DNA of 64,000 nt from Nicoliella lavandulae (lineage in GTDB: Bacteria > Bacillota > Bacilli > Lactobacillales > Lactobacillaceae): NCBI RefSeq assembly GCF_037546185.1, contig NZ_JAWMWH010000001.1, forward strand, positions 186,001-250,000, given 5' to 3'. How positions within the stretch are numbered: the first letter of the stretch is position 1; every line of letters begins with the position of its first letter. Position numbers and translations under genes: made by a program. This document shows, in pieces, positions 24,761 through 34,500 of the stretch. The notes under the pieces are model-generated. The model was given only the letters and a program-made list of their open reading frames with translations, had not been told where the DNA came from and made no database searches.

Positions 24761-26476
24761 TTAATCTCGTTTTAGTTTTCGATAGATAACATAACCAATT
24801 ACGGTTAGGTAGGTCACGACTTCGACTGCTACTAACGCCTTGAACCAACGACTAATGTGATAACCAATCGTTAAGGTGTTCTTGCCAGGATGTGACTTAA
24901 CGATCAATGCCCCGATCTTAGACGTACGGTAGGCCTTAAAGGCATGCCCATTCCGACTGACCGTTGTGTGGCCATATTTAAAGACTGGGATGCGAATTGA
25001 TTTCACATGACGGGTTGGATTAGTCCAAGTCACCTTCAAGCCATGCTTAGTAACCTTTTTATGCACGTGGTAGTGATTCTTCTTCACTGCCGTTACGGTG
25101 TAAGCATGGTAAGGATGAAATGGGAAGTACTTATCAGGCGCTAATTTAGCCTTAATTGGCAAGTAATCAGGCGTTGACTTCGTCATATACTTCAACGCTA
25201 GTTTTAAGTTATGGGACTGCAAGGAATCCCGCAATTTAGTGACACTCTTAGTGTGCACCTTTAAATTAGTGTTGTTATCAATCACTCGTTGTGCATGATA
25301 AGATTGGGTTCCTAAAATAACCGTCCCTTCTGCGTATGCGAACACACTTAAGAGGACTAATGAGGTAATCGTCCAGTGGGCCACTTTTAGCTTATGGTCA
25401 GATTCGTTGGAAATAATCATCCCCACCGTTAGGAACATCAACGCAAATGACACGACATAGAACCGCGCTGGCATTTGAATGTAATAAGCAACGCCCGGAA
25501 TAAACTTAGCAATCCAATTCCATGGGAAGTAATATGATGATAACCACATAAAGAGAATGGAGTTCCCAAAAATTACTTTAATGTATAGGTCTAATTTGCG
25601 CCACTTAACGATCATATAAATGATCACCAATAAGTATAAGATACTATACATTGGTAAGAGAACGTATGAATTCGTATTAATAATGTTAAATGCATTCGTA
25701 CTCATGTCTAGTTGCGGTGCCACTGGTAACAAGGTGTTCGAACTAAATAGTTCTAACATCCCACCCCAAACATTTGCGGTCAATAATAAGGTCAACCCAA
25801 TGGCTTCACAAAGGTGCAATACCAAGCGCTTCCGGTTTTGACTGTAAATAAACGCAATCACGAAAAACGGCACTAACGCTAACGCACAGATGAGACTAGT
25901 CAACAAATGCATTTGAATGACCAGCGTCATTGACAGTGCTAACGGCAATACGGCAATTTTATCATTGCGCATCATCTTAGTCCCGGCCAGCATTATCAAG
26001 GGGGTAAACATCGCCCCAAGCCCTGTGAATTGAGTCCCAGACACCCATGACAACATGGGTGAGGATAATAAGTAGATTGCACTCACCACGACCGCGGGCC
26101 ATTGTTTGACCCGGTTATCAATGGCGAGTTTATACATCAACCAGCCGGCAATCGATAGGTACAACCAACTCGTTAACAATTGGAATTTAAACCACGTGCC
26201 TACGATCAATAACAAAATTCCGTTAAAATAGGCAAACAACGGGCCATAGAGGGCATTGATTACCCGTCCCGTTTGTTGGTACCCAAAGAACGATTGAAAG
26301 TAGTTGTAATGGCCGGTTTTAATCTGCATTGCCGTATCATAAAACCGGTTCATATGAAAAATTGAATCAATCCCCACAATAAACGACTTCGTCATTATTT
26401 GGGGGAGAATTTCAACCAATGCTACGATGGTGATCAATAAATACGGCCACCATCGTTTCCACTTGGCGTTAATCAT
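24761..26476 (-). CDS. Polytopic membrane protein, PTPS-related/GT-C-like
   Basis: 571 residues. About 12 membrane segments occupy residues 8-400. A soluble extracytoplasmic domain follows (about 410-545, with repeated VTKHGLKVTWTNPTRHVKSI-like strands), then one final helix. The first loop carries GIDSIFHMNRFYD, a placement typical of GT-C glycosyltransferase-like proteins, and the YGPLFAYFNG segment matches the PTPS-related (PF10131-type) family, close to YfhO. A role in lipid-linked sugar transfer to envelope polymers is likely but unproven. ATG 26476 follows GAGGGAG; the frame extension to 26527 lacks a site. A terminator hairpin lies just upstream. Confidence 0.72.
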   Translation of the reverse strand: MINAKWKRWWPYLLITIVALVEILPQIMTKSFIVGIDSIFHMNRFYDTAMQIKTGHYNYFQSFFGYQQTGRVINALYGPLFAYFNGILLLIVGTWFKFQLLTSWLYLSIAGWLMYKLAIDNRVKQWPAVVVSAIYLLSSPMLSWVSGTQFTGLGAMFTPLIMLAGTKMMRNDKIAVLPLALSMTLVIQMHLLTSLICALALVPFFVIAFIYSQNRKRLVLHLCEAIGLTLLLTANVWGGMLELFSSNTLLPVAPQLDMSTNAFNIINTNSYVLLPMYSILYLLVIIYMIVKWRKLDLYIKVIFGNSILFMWLSSYYFPWNWIAKFIPGVAYYIQMPARFYVVSFALMFLTVGMIISNESDHKLKVAHWTITSLVLLSVFAYAEGTVILGTQSYHAQRVIDNNTNLKVHTKSVTKLRDSLQSHNLKLALKYMTKSTPDYLPIKAKLAPDKYFPFHPYHAYTVTAVKKNHYHVHKKVTKHGLKVTWTNPTRHVKSIRIPVFKYGHTTVSRNGHAFKAYRTSKIGALIVKSHPGKNTLTIGYHISRWFKALVAVEVVTYLTVIGYVIYRKLKRD

Positions 26477-26507
26477 TTTAAATTGCTCCCTCACTATTAA
26501 ATTAAGT

Positions 26508-26544
26508 AAAAAAGTATCCGCAACCACATTAGCGAATACTTTTA
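26508..26544 (-). terminator. Terminator of EamA gene 26588
   Basis: Stem AAAGTATTCGC/GCGGATACTTT on the minus strand with an 11-base loop and T run. It lies 43 bases after the EamA stop and 31 bases before the next start. A TATAAT immediately upstream could start transcripts within the hairpin. Confidence 0.8.
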
Positions 26545-26587
26545 TTATAGCTTAAAAGATTAGTTTTGATACTATTTCTAATGATTC

Positions 26588-27568
26588 TTAAATTTTATCA
26601 TCGTGCCGTGAATGAAATACTTGTAAGAGACAGATTGCAACTACCACTAATACGGCACCCACAATTTCGATAAATTTGGGCCGGAGACTAAAGAAGATGA
26701 TACTTAGGATAAAGGTCACGACTGGTTGAGTCGCATCCACTAAACTAATTACTTCAGAAGTCGCGAACTTAGAAGCGTGTAGTAGTGATAAGAATGGAAA
26801 GACCGTTCCAAATAATACCACCCCAGCAATTGCAATTAAGGCCACGTTAATCCCTAAAAAGCTCATATTTGGTAGCTTAGGTGCGGCCGCCCAAAATGGA
26901 GCATGGTTACGGATAATAAAGTCCGCATTGAAAATGATCCCGGCAATTAACGTTCCCCAACCTAACACTACGATTGGTGGATTATCCTTTAATACGGGCC
27001 GTGGTAACACTACGTACAATGCAGCGGTAATTCCAGAGCCAATTCCCCATAACAATGAGCTCATTGAAATCGAAAGCTTTGAAAAATCACCCTGTGTAAT
27101 GGATAAGAATACCCCGACTAATGCAATCGCAAATACTAATAAATCACTTGGAATGGGGCGTTTGTGTTGAAACAACACACTCCCCAATACGATGAAGATT
27201 GGTGCTAAGTACTGTAAAATGGTCGAAGCAGCAGCATTTCCGTCTTGGACACTAATGTAGAACGTTAACAAATTAGCGCCTAATCCAAAAATCCCATATG
27301 CGATCAACCACAGGAGTGTCTTAGAGTTCTTAAACACATTAAAAATTGCGCTCCGATACATAATTGCTGCAAGCAATAGTAAAATCACCCCGGAAGAAAT
27401 GGTCCGGACTGATAAAAACCAAGGTGCTGGCATTGAAAATCCCGTCTTAGGATTGGAAATCAATTGCAGGATCGTCCCCGAAACACCCCACAATGCGGAC
27501 GCAAAGACCGCCCATAAGATTCCGCCCATCGTCGACTTTTCTGCCGGCTGAAGCTGTTGGTTTTCCAT
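26588..27568 (-). CDS. EamA/RhaT-type DMT transporter
   Basis: 326 residues, ten membrane segments in two EamA halves (GILWAVFASALWGVSGTILQLI; LLWGIGSGITAALYVVLPRPV). The family exports or imports amino acids, sugars or other metabolites. ATG 27568 is preferred over GTG 27577, which lies within the GGGGTGA site. It is close kin to the next gene upstream (27763-28758), with matching phrases such as DGNAAASTILQYLAPIFIVL and TGNAPTATLLQYLAPIFIVL, so the pair is a tandem duplication. It has its own promoter (27615-27642). Confidence 0.9.
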   Translation of the reverse strand: MENQQLQPAEKSTMGGILWAVFASALWGVSGTILQLISNPKTGFSMPAPWFLSVRTISSGVILLLLAAIMYRSAIFNVFKNSKTLLWLIAYGIFGLGANLLTFYISVQDGNAAASTILQYLAPIFIVLGSVLFQHKRPIPSDLLVFAIALVGVFLSITQGDFSKLSISMSSLLWGIGSGITAALYVVLPRPVLKDNPPIVVLGWGTLIAGIIFNADFIIRNHAPFWAAAPKLPNMSFLGINVALIAIAGVVLFGTVFPFLSLLHASKFATSEVISLVDATQPVVTFILSIIFFSLRPKFIEIVGAVLVVVAICLLQVFHSRHDDKI

Positions 27569-27614
27569 TAATTTCACCCCATAATATTAAAATGACTAGT
27601 AAACAATATATTTT

Positions 27615-27642
27615 ATTCTAATTGAATTCAATCAAATGTCAA
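27615..27642 (-). promoter_or_regulatory. Promoter of EamA gene 26588 with internal palindrome
   Basis: TTGACA (27642-27637) and TAGAAT (27620-27615), spacer 16. The spacer holds the perfect palindrome ATTGAATTCAAT (27632-27621), a plausible repressor site. Confidence 0.5.
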
Positions 27643-27719
27643 TCCTTTTCAGTAGACCACTTCAATTCAGATTGGCCCTGATTACGTTACGCTACAATCT
27701 TAGAATCAACTGAACCAAT

Positions 27720-27756
27720 TCAAAAACGCCGCGAATTAAATCTTCGCGACGTTTAT
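27720..27756 (-). terminator. Terminator of EamA gene 27763
   Basis: Stem AACGTCGCGAA/TTCGCGGCGTT with a seven-base loop and T run on the minus strand. Confidence 0.92.
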
Positions 27757-27762
27757 CGTTAA

Positions 27763-28758
27763 TTATTCCATTGGTGGTAAATCATCAACGTGATTCTTGT
27801 GAATCCGTTGTAATAAGTAAATCGAATAGATTACCAATGCAGCCCCAATGAATTCAACTAGGTTAAATGGTACCCCTAATGATTGAATCAAGGCGATTGG
27901 AATGAACGTACAGATCAAACTTAAAATGAACGTCATTGCTGGTTCCACCGCATCCACAATACTTAATACTTCTGAAGAAGCAAACTTCAAACTGTAAATC
28001 ATTGAAGAGAATGCACCAATCGTCCCCACTAAGATCACTCCACCTAATCCAACTAATACTAATGGACTAGCCGTTACTTGCTTAGGTGCAGATAAGAAGA
28101 ATGGGGCGTGATGAACGGCAATGTAGAAAATGTTGAACGGAATACTAGCAATCAAAGTTCCCCAACCTAACACCACGAATGGTGAGTTTTCCTTGGAAAG
28201 TGGTTGTGGGACTGAGTAGTAAATGGCAGCAGAAACCGCTGAACAAAGCCCCCAGAAAATTGAAACAACTGGAATTGATAGTTCGCCTAAATCACCCTTG
28301 GTCACCGCTAACACGATTCCCACTAAGGCGATAAAGAATACCAATACGTCAGACTTTAATGGTCTGTGGCCTTGGAACAAGAACTTGTATAGCACAATAA
28401 AAATGGGTGCTAAGTATTGTAACAAGGTAGCAGTTGGTGCATTTCCAGTTTGGATGGCCATGTAGAATGTCGACATGTTAACTGCCAAGCCGAACAAACT
28501 ATAAATCAATAGTAATGTAATTGATTTCTTATCTTTAAAGACCTTAAAGACGTCCTTCTTTACATGGAACGCTCCAATTACTAATAGTAAAATTCCGGCA
28601 ACCGTGGTTCTGGCAGAAATAAACCAGTCCACTGGAATGGCCCCATTTTTGGCAACCATTTGCATTAAAATTCCAGAAAACGCCCATAGGGTCGAGGCCA
28701 TTGCGGACCAAAAAATCCCCTTGGCAACGTTTTCCTTCAATTGTTGCTTGTCTTGCAT
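27763..28758 (-). CDS. EamA/RhaT-type DMT transporter (tandem paralogue)
   Basis: 331 residues, ten membrane segments, two EamA repeats (GIFWSAMASTLWAFSGILMQMV at the start). It is paralogous to 26588-27568 along its whole length and has its own terminator, so the two copies are separately transcribed. GAGGTG precedes ATG 28758. The tail is acidic (HKNHVDDLPPME). Substrate unknown; the nearby amino-acid permease makes an amino-acid-related substrate possible. Confidence 0.9.
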   Translation of the reverse strand: MQDKQQLKENVAKGIFWSAMASTLWAFSGILMQMVAKNGAIPVDWFISARTTVAGILLLVIGAFHVKKDVFKVFKDKKSITLLLIYSLFGLAVNMSTFYMAIQTGNAPTATLLQYLAPIFIVLYKFLFQGHRPLKSDVLVFFIALVGIVLAVTKGDLGELSIPVVSIFWGLCSAVSAAIYYSVPQPLSKENSPFVVLGWGTLIASIPFNIFYIAVHHAPFFLSAPKQVTASPLVLVGLGGVILVGTIGAFSSMIYSLKFASSEVLSIVDAVEPAMTFILSLICTFIPIALIQSLGVPFNLVEFIGAALVIYSIYLLQRIHKNHVDDLPPME

Positions 28759-28836
28759 TATTACACCTCAAATAATCATAAATTAATCTCAATGTATATT
28801 TTACACAACTAAAATTAAATTTAAATGTGATTCTTA

Positions 28837-30225
28837 CTAATTTTTATTTAGTAAGCTGTGCTTAATTCCGTAACTAAAGTAAATAACTAACCCGATTACG
28901 AACCAAATTCCAGCAATCAAGAAGGTATCTTCAGGTAATTGCGTTGCAATTGCGACACTTAAGATAGCTGACAAGATTGGTAAGAATGGGTAAAGTGGTA
29001 CTTGGAATCCAGCATTTGGAATATCTTGGCGTTTCCGCAATGGAATAATTCCTAATGAGATCACGATAAAGGCGATCAACGTTCCAATGTTAACTAAACT
29101 AGCTAATTTATCTAATGATAAGAATCCACTCATAAATGCGATCACTACCGTTACAATGAACACACTCCGGCTAGGAACACTCTTGTTATTGACCTTGTGT
29201 AAGCCCTTTGGCAATAGGCCATCCCGGCCCATGGAGTAAAGCAATCTGGAGCCACCGTAAATCATGGTCAACATCATAGTGAACATCCCAGCTAATGCCC
29301 CGACCGCAATAATTCCGGCCACAGCATTTTGGTGAACTAATTGCAATGCGAATGATACTGGATCGGCAACGTTTAAGTCCTTGTAGTTAACCATTCCGGT
29401 CAATACTAATGACACTAAGATGTACAATACCGTACAAATCATTAACGTCCCTAAAATTCCAATGGGCATGTTCTTCTTGGGATTCTTAACTTCAGATGCA
29501 GCTGATGATACACAGTCAAATCCTAAGTAAGCAAAGAAGACTAGGGATGCACCATGAAACACACCCTTAACCCCGAATGGTAATAATGGGTTCCAGTTGG
29601 TAGGCTTAATAAAGAATGCCCCCACCACTAGGAATAAGATGATAATCAACACTTTAACCGCAACAATGATGTTATTTAACTTCGTGGATGATTTCGTCCC
29701 CGTAGTTAAAATAAAGGCAATCAAAATCACGATCAAGATGGCAAATACGTTAACGTACGTCCCCTTACTAGGGTCGTAAAACCCACTGATTGCTTTGGGC
29801 ACGTGAATCCCAAACCCACTCAAGAAGGTTTGGAAGTACGCCGACCAACCAGCGGCCACCGCAGCCACCGATAGGGTATATTCAAGCACGAGGGCCCAAC
29901 CTAACACCCAACCGATAATTTCACCAAAGACCACGTTTCCGTACGAGTATGCACTCCCGGCCACTGGTAGGGATGATGAAAATTCAGCATAACACATTGC
30001 ACTTAGTGAACAAATCAAGGTCGCCACTAAGAACGAAAACATAATTCCAGGACCGGCAGTCGTGGAAGCAACCGTTCCTGGTAAAATAAAAATCCCAGCA
30101 CCAATCACGGTTCCGACCCCCATCGCAACTAAGTCAAACGCCCCTAAGGAACGCTTTAAGTTACTATCTTGGTCAATGTAATTATCCAACGTTTCTTTTC
30201 TAAACATCTTAGATAATAAGTTCAT
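28837..30225 (-). CDS. APC family amino-acid permease
   Basis: 462 residues, 12-13 membrane segments, of the cationic-amino-acid-transporter-like branch of the APC superfamily (YfnA-type). The first helix has the unwound substrate motif GVGTVIGAGIFILPG, followed by AEFSSSLPVAGSAYSY. By family alone the substrate would be a general or cationic amino acid. The Phe-codon leader peptide and attenuator upstream point instead to regulation by phenylalanine, so aromatic uptake is a reasonable inference. GGAGGG precedes ATG 30225. Confidence 0.92.
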   Translation of the reverse strand: MNLLSKMFRKETLDNYIDQDSNLKRSLGAFDLVAMGVGTVIGAGIFILPGTVASTTAGPGIMFSFLVATLICSLSAMCYAEFSSSLPVAGSAYSYGNVVFGEIIGWVLGWALVLEYTLSVAAVAAGWSAYFQTFLSGFGIHVPKAISGFYDPSKGTYVNVFAILIVILIAFILTTGTKSSTKLNNIIVAVKVLIIILFLVVGAFFIKPTNWNPLLPFGVKGVFHGASLVFFAYLGFDCVSSAASEVKNPKKNMPIGILGTLMICTVLYILVSLVLTGMVNYKDLNVADPVSFALQLVHQNAVAGIIAVGALAGMFTMMLTMIYGGSRLLYSMGRDGLLPKGLHKVNNKSVPSRSVFIVTVVIAFMSGFLSLDKLASLVNIGTLIAFIVISLGIIPLRKRQDIPNAGFQVPLYPFLPILSAILSVAIATQLPEDTFLIAGIWFVIGLVIYFSYGIKHSLLNKN

Positions 30226-30264
30226 AAATTTCCCTCCTTAAATCAATTAATAATCGATAGTGAA

Positions 30265-30513
30265 TAAAAAATAGGACCATACTAGAAATTCTAGTATGGC
30301 CCTATTCACCAACTAGAAAATAATCGCGCTATTTCCTAGTGGCCGAAGAATGTATGCGTAATACCCCTCTCCCTTAACCAGCAAATAGCTTTAGCTGAAA
30401 AAGAAGAAGGCCCGATTAATATTTTTAATTAATAACATCGAAGTACACATAACATAATCTCCTATCTGATTTTTAATTAATATTATTTTAACTTATTTCT
30501 CATTGTTTTGCAA
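30265..30513 (-). promoter_or_regulatory. Leader-peptide transcription attenuator of the amino-acid permease
   Basis: Promoter TTGCAA (30513-30508), 17 bases, TAAAAT (30490-30485). After the leader peptide come five ordered segments on the minus strand. Segment 1 is GCTATTT (30389-30383), directly after the stop. Segment 2 is CCACTAGGAAATA (30342-30330, with GC to 30328). Segment 3 is TATTTTCTAGTTGG (30322-30309). The terminator arms are ATAGGGCCATACTAG and CTAGTATGGTCCTAT (about 30305-30271), followed by TTTTTTATT. 1 pairs with 2 (7 bp), 2 with 3 (about 13 bp with a bulge), and 3 with the first terminator arm (10 bp with a bulge). A ribosome at the stop codon would cover segment 1 and favour termination; a ribosome stalled at Phe codons leaves it free and favours read-through. 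Confidence 0.78.
30391..30450 (-). CDS. Phe-rich leader peptide (19 residues)
   Basis: MCTSMLLIKNINRAFFFFS, starting at ATG 30450, eight bases after AGGAG. Four consecutive Phe codons (TTC TTC TTT TTC) lie just before Ser and the stop. A strong intrinsic terminator separates it from the permease gene. The arrangement matches amino-acid leader peptides that act by ribosome stalling rather than as a functional protein. Confidence 0.75.
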   Translation of the reverse strand: MCTSMLLIKNINRAFFFFS

Positions 30514-31422
30514 TTCCTTTTTTGTACTTTTTTGACTCGGAATGGCTAAAACAAAGACGGTACTTAGGATTAACAATCCCCCAATTATCTCGGGGCCGTT
30601 AAAGCTCGTGTTCAAAAACGCAATTGAACCAATCGTTGCAGAAAGTGGTTCAAAGGTATCTAACATTCCAGCTACCGTTGGTGAAACGTACTTTAAACTA
30701 CTCGTAAAGCAAATAAATGAAACCATCGTGCCAAAGAATACGATGAAGGCAACGCCCAACACTCCACCGACCGTAAACTTAGGTGGATTGACCCAAAAGG
30801 GATGCACGATGCTAAAGACGATTCCGCCAATCACCATGGCCCAGCCGACAATGACCATTACATCATATCGCTTTAATAAACTAACCGGTAACATGGTCTG
30901 TAATGCACCAGATAGTGCTAAGAGCAGCCCTAACGTTAACGCCCGGCCACTAATTGCCAGATGAAATAAGTCTCCTCGCGTTACTAACAACCAGGTCCCA
31001 ATTAGGGCTAACCCAACGGCAATCGCCTCATTGCGTGATGGTAGATGGTGATAGATCAACGCCGTTAAGATCACAATAATAATGGTCCCCAGGCTCTGTA
31101 AAATCGTTGCGGTCCCCGCGTTACTGGCACTAACCGTCACTAAGTAAAAATATTGAACTGCCGCCAAACCCAATAATGCATATAAGAACAATAGTCCTAA
31201 GTCACGCTTTTGCCGCCAGATATGCGTAATTGATTGCCGCTTGATTGTTTTCGTAAATAATAAGATCAAGACGCCGGCAATCGACATTTTGATTCCCATT
31301 AGCCACTCTGGCGAATAACTGGCATCTTGAAATAGGAATTGTGAAACCGGCCCCTGAATGCCCCAACAAATCGCTCCGATGATTGCTAGGATGGCCCCGA
31401 TTCCCTGTCGTTTCACTTGCAA
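30493..31422 (-). CDS. EamA-type DMT transporter
   Basis: 309 residues, ten membrane segments, two EamA halves (GAILAIIGAICWGIQGPVSQFLF; GLLLALSGALQTMLPVSLLKRY). It is more distant from the two EamA genes at 26588 and 27763 than these are from each other. ATG 31422 has only a modest AAGGAGCG site. The permease promoter overlaps its 3' end, and no terminator separates them, so some read-through into the permease leader is possible. Confidence 0.88.
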   Translation of the reverse strand: MQVKRQGIGAILAIIGAICWGIQGPVSQFLFQDASYSPEWLMGIKMSIAGVLILLFTKTIKRQSITHIWRQKRDLGLLFLYALLGLAAVQYFYLVTVSASNAGTATILQSLGTIIIVILTALIYHHLPSRNEAIAVGLALIGTWLLVTRGDLFHLAISGRALTLGLLLALSGALQTMLPVSLLKRYDVMVIVGWAMVIGGIVFSIVHPFWVNPPKFTVGGVLGVAFIVFFGTMVSFICFTSSLKYVSPTVAGMLDTFEPLSATIGSIAFLNTSFNGPEIIGGLLILSTVFVLAIPSQKSTKKELQNNEK

Positions 31423-31465
31423 ACCAATCGCTCCTTATTTTTAAAATCATAATTATTAGTATACC

Positions 31466-31501
31466 ACAAAAAAAAGCGAGAAATTAATCTCGCTTTTTTT
31501 G
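31466..31501 (-). terminator. Terminator of the giant-protein operon
   Basis: Stem AAAGCGAGATT/AATTTCTCGCTTT followed by eight T, 25 bases after the stop of the giant gene. Confidence 0.93.
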
Positions 31502-31525
31502 ATGGTTCTAATATTTAACCATTAA

Positions 31526-34500
31526 TTATTGCATTTTATCGTTCATGGCCTTAGCTTCATTGACCACGTGGGTAATATCATCAATAGTCTTGGTCTTATT
31601 GGCTTGAATTTGATCCGCATCATCAGTTGAATCAAATTGACGTTTAGCATCATTAACTAATTCCTGAAGCGCATCCTTAGTTGGTTCTAGGATCACTTCA
31701 TTAATATTGCTAATTTGAGCTAATTGGTCATCGACCGCTTTTTGAATGTCAGCCATTGCGTCTTCACGACTTTGGGCTGATTTTATAACCACGTTTGGTT
31801 GGGCAGAAGCCGGTTTTGAATCAGCACTCGATGTCGCTGTTGACTGGGCATCAGAAACTGGACCTTGTGAATTGATTACTTCTGGAATATCAGTTCCAAA
31901 ATTATTGTTACTCATTTTAATCGATTCATTGATCATGTTTTCAACGTTCATGCTCGTTGAATTCTTGGCCCGGTTCACTTGATCTACAGACGTAGCACCA
32001 TCGATTTGTTTCAATGCGTCATCAACAAAGTTGCTTACCGTTTCAATTGCTGGATCCCGAACCATTTCATTTACGTTCGCTAGACTAGTAACGCTTTGTT
32101 GCTTAATCTGTTCTAATTCATTATGCGCAGCTTGTTTAGCTGTCCCTAATTCATCTGATTCAGCATTCACAACTGGTTCGTTATCATCCACACTCGCACT
32201 TGATGGTTCAGCTGGTGTTGGAGCTTCAACTGAATCATTTTGACTAGCATCAAATGCAGATTGTTTTTGATCCATTAACACGGCTTCACGGGCAACCCGA
32301 CTGATGTCATTACTGGTCTTGTTATTGATTTCAGTAATATTTTCAACCGTCTTGGCAGCATCGATTTGCTTAAAGGCATCATCGATTAATTCATGAATGG
32401 TAGATACGCCCGATTCATGAACTTGATCTGACAAGTGATCCAACTTACCAATGGCGATATCGGCATTGCTAGTTAGCACTTGCTTAGCCGCCTTAATTGA
32501 TAATCTAAGTTCATTGGTGTTCACACTAGTGATCTGGGCTTCAAATTTATCTTTGGCACCCTTTACAATATTGCTAATTTCAATGGAACTATTGGATTCG
32601 TTCACCCGCTTGTTCAACGTATCAATTTCAGCATTGATAGAACGCGTAGCAGATTGTTTAGCAATTGCACTTAGGTGGGCTAAGGATTCGATCACGTCAT
32701 TTGCAATCACGCTAATCTTAGCCTTAGCACTAGCCCGAGTTCCATCTAGCTTACTAAAGTCATTGTCACGAATTAACTTGTTCAAACTACCAATCGTTAG
32801 GTCAACTAACTTGTTGGCCCGATCAGAATCGCTGGTCCCCCGTAATTCAATCTTAGTTCCTTCCACGATTTGTGAAATTGACTTATTCATTGAATAACGA
32901 GTTGCTTCATCGAACGCATCGGTCAACATGAAGGCAGAGTTAGCAGCTGATTCGACTTGTGAACTAGCACTGGAACGAATATTTTCAGTGTAAAGGCCTG
33001 CAGCGGAATTAGTAGCACTGTGAAGGGCTGCAATTCCGGACCGGGCAATTTCGTTCACGTCATCTTCATTTTCAGCCACTGTGATTTGCCGATCAGCAAT
33101 ACTTGCCGTCCGACTAACGTATTCATTTACCACGCTTGCGGCACCACTATCTAAGTTGGCCGTAGATGCATATGCTGCATCCGCTGCACTCTTAACTTGA
33201 AGCCGGACTGAATCCCGTTCGTTTTGCGCTGACAAGTTGTTAGCCATTGCCATTGCACTACTAATTACACTAGCAATCGTGGAGTCAATAGCAGAACTGA
33301 TGGCACTCGTTCCGGTACTAATTGCAGCTGAAGCATCAGCAACGTTACGAGCCGCATTCAATTCAGCATTGGCAACATTCGCCAATGAACTAATTGTACT
33401 GTTAGCCAATGACTTATCAACTGGTGCCAAGGTCGTGGTCCGACCCGTAGCAGAGTTAGCAGCACTAGCAATAAATGAATTTCCGCTGGCCTTCACATTG
33501 CTTACGGCTACGCTAGAAGCTTCATTAATTGAAGCAATTCCGGCGCTCGTTAGCATTTGAATTTCAGCTAATTCGGCAGTTTGATCAATATTAGCATTGG
33601 CATCACTAGCCGCCATACTGATGGCAGCGTTAGTTAATGATTGAGCATTGGCATCTAGCCCACTAACCCCTTGGTAAGCATTCGTAGCGGCACTAAGGAT
33701 TTGTTCCTTGTAGCCAGCCTTGATGTTCCGTAAGTTAGCAGATAATGCATCGCTAACCGTGCGCTTAATTTGATCAACGCACCGGTTTACTTCATCCACG
33801 ATGGCCACCGTATTATTAGCCATGGAAATCCGTGCTTGGACGTTCGCCATTAACGTATCGATCGAAGCAATCACTGCTTGTTTAGCATTTGGTTCCATTG
33901 TATTCAAGGCTTGGTCTGCAGATTGGTTAGCATTTGCTAACTCAGCCTTCGCAGTCCCACGCGCAAAGTCAACCGCTACGTTAGCCACACTGCCAATTAA
34001 AGCATCAGCACGCCGGTAGGTAGCAGCCACACTACTAATGGTAGTAGCTACACTTACGCTAGCGTTAGCCGAGTTGGCTACTGAACCAGTCAAGCTGTTA
34101 ATTTGACCACGGTTATTGATACTCAATACACGGGCTTGACTGTAAACGCCACCGGCAATACTGTCCATATCAGCAGCAAAGGATTGCTTAGCATCAGCAA
34201 CCGCATTGCTGTTTTGCGCAGCGTATTTACCAACTAAGAACTTCATGCTGTCAGCAGCACTCTTCACGTTGGCAAAAATCATGTCCGGTTCGTTAGCGTT
34301 ATCAACAAATGCTTGCTTAGCCTTGTCAACTTCAGTTGATACGGCATGGTTTGCAAGTTGCTTGAATTCATCATCCATTACGTCAATTTGTGCGTATGCA
34401 GAAGCAGCATAACTAGTGGTTGCATCATTAGCAGCAGCGCCTTCATACATATTAACGTAACTATTCATTGAACTAGCTGCATCATTAGCCAATTGTGAAT

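Noticed and set aside
30265..30480. T-box riboswitch before the amino-acid permease
   Set aside because: The conserved TGGNACCGCG-type T-box sequence is absent, while a translated leader with a ribosome site and Phe run is present.
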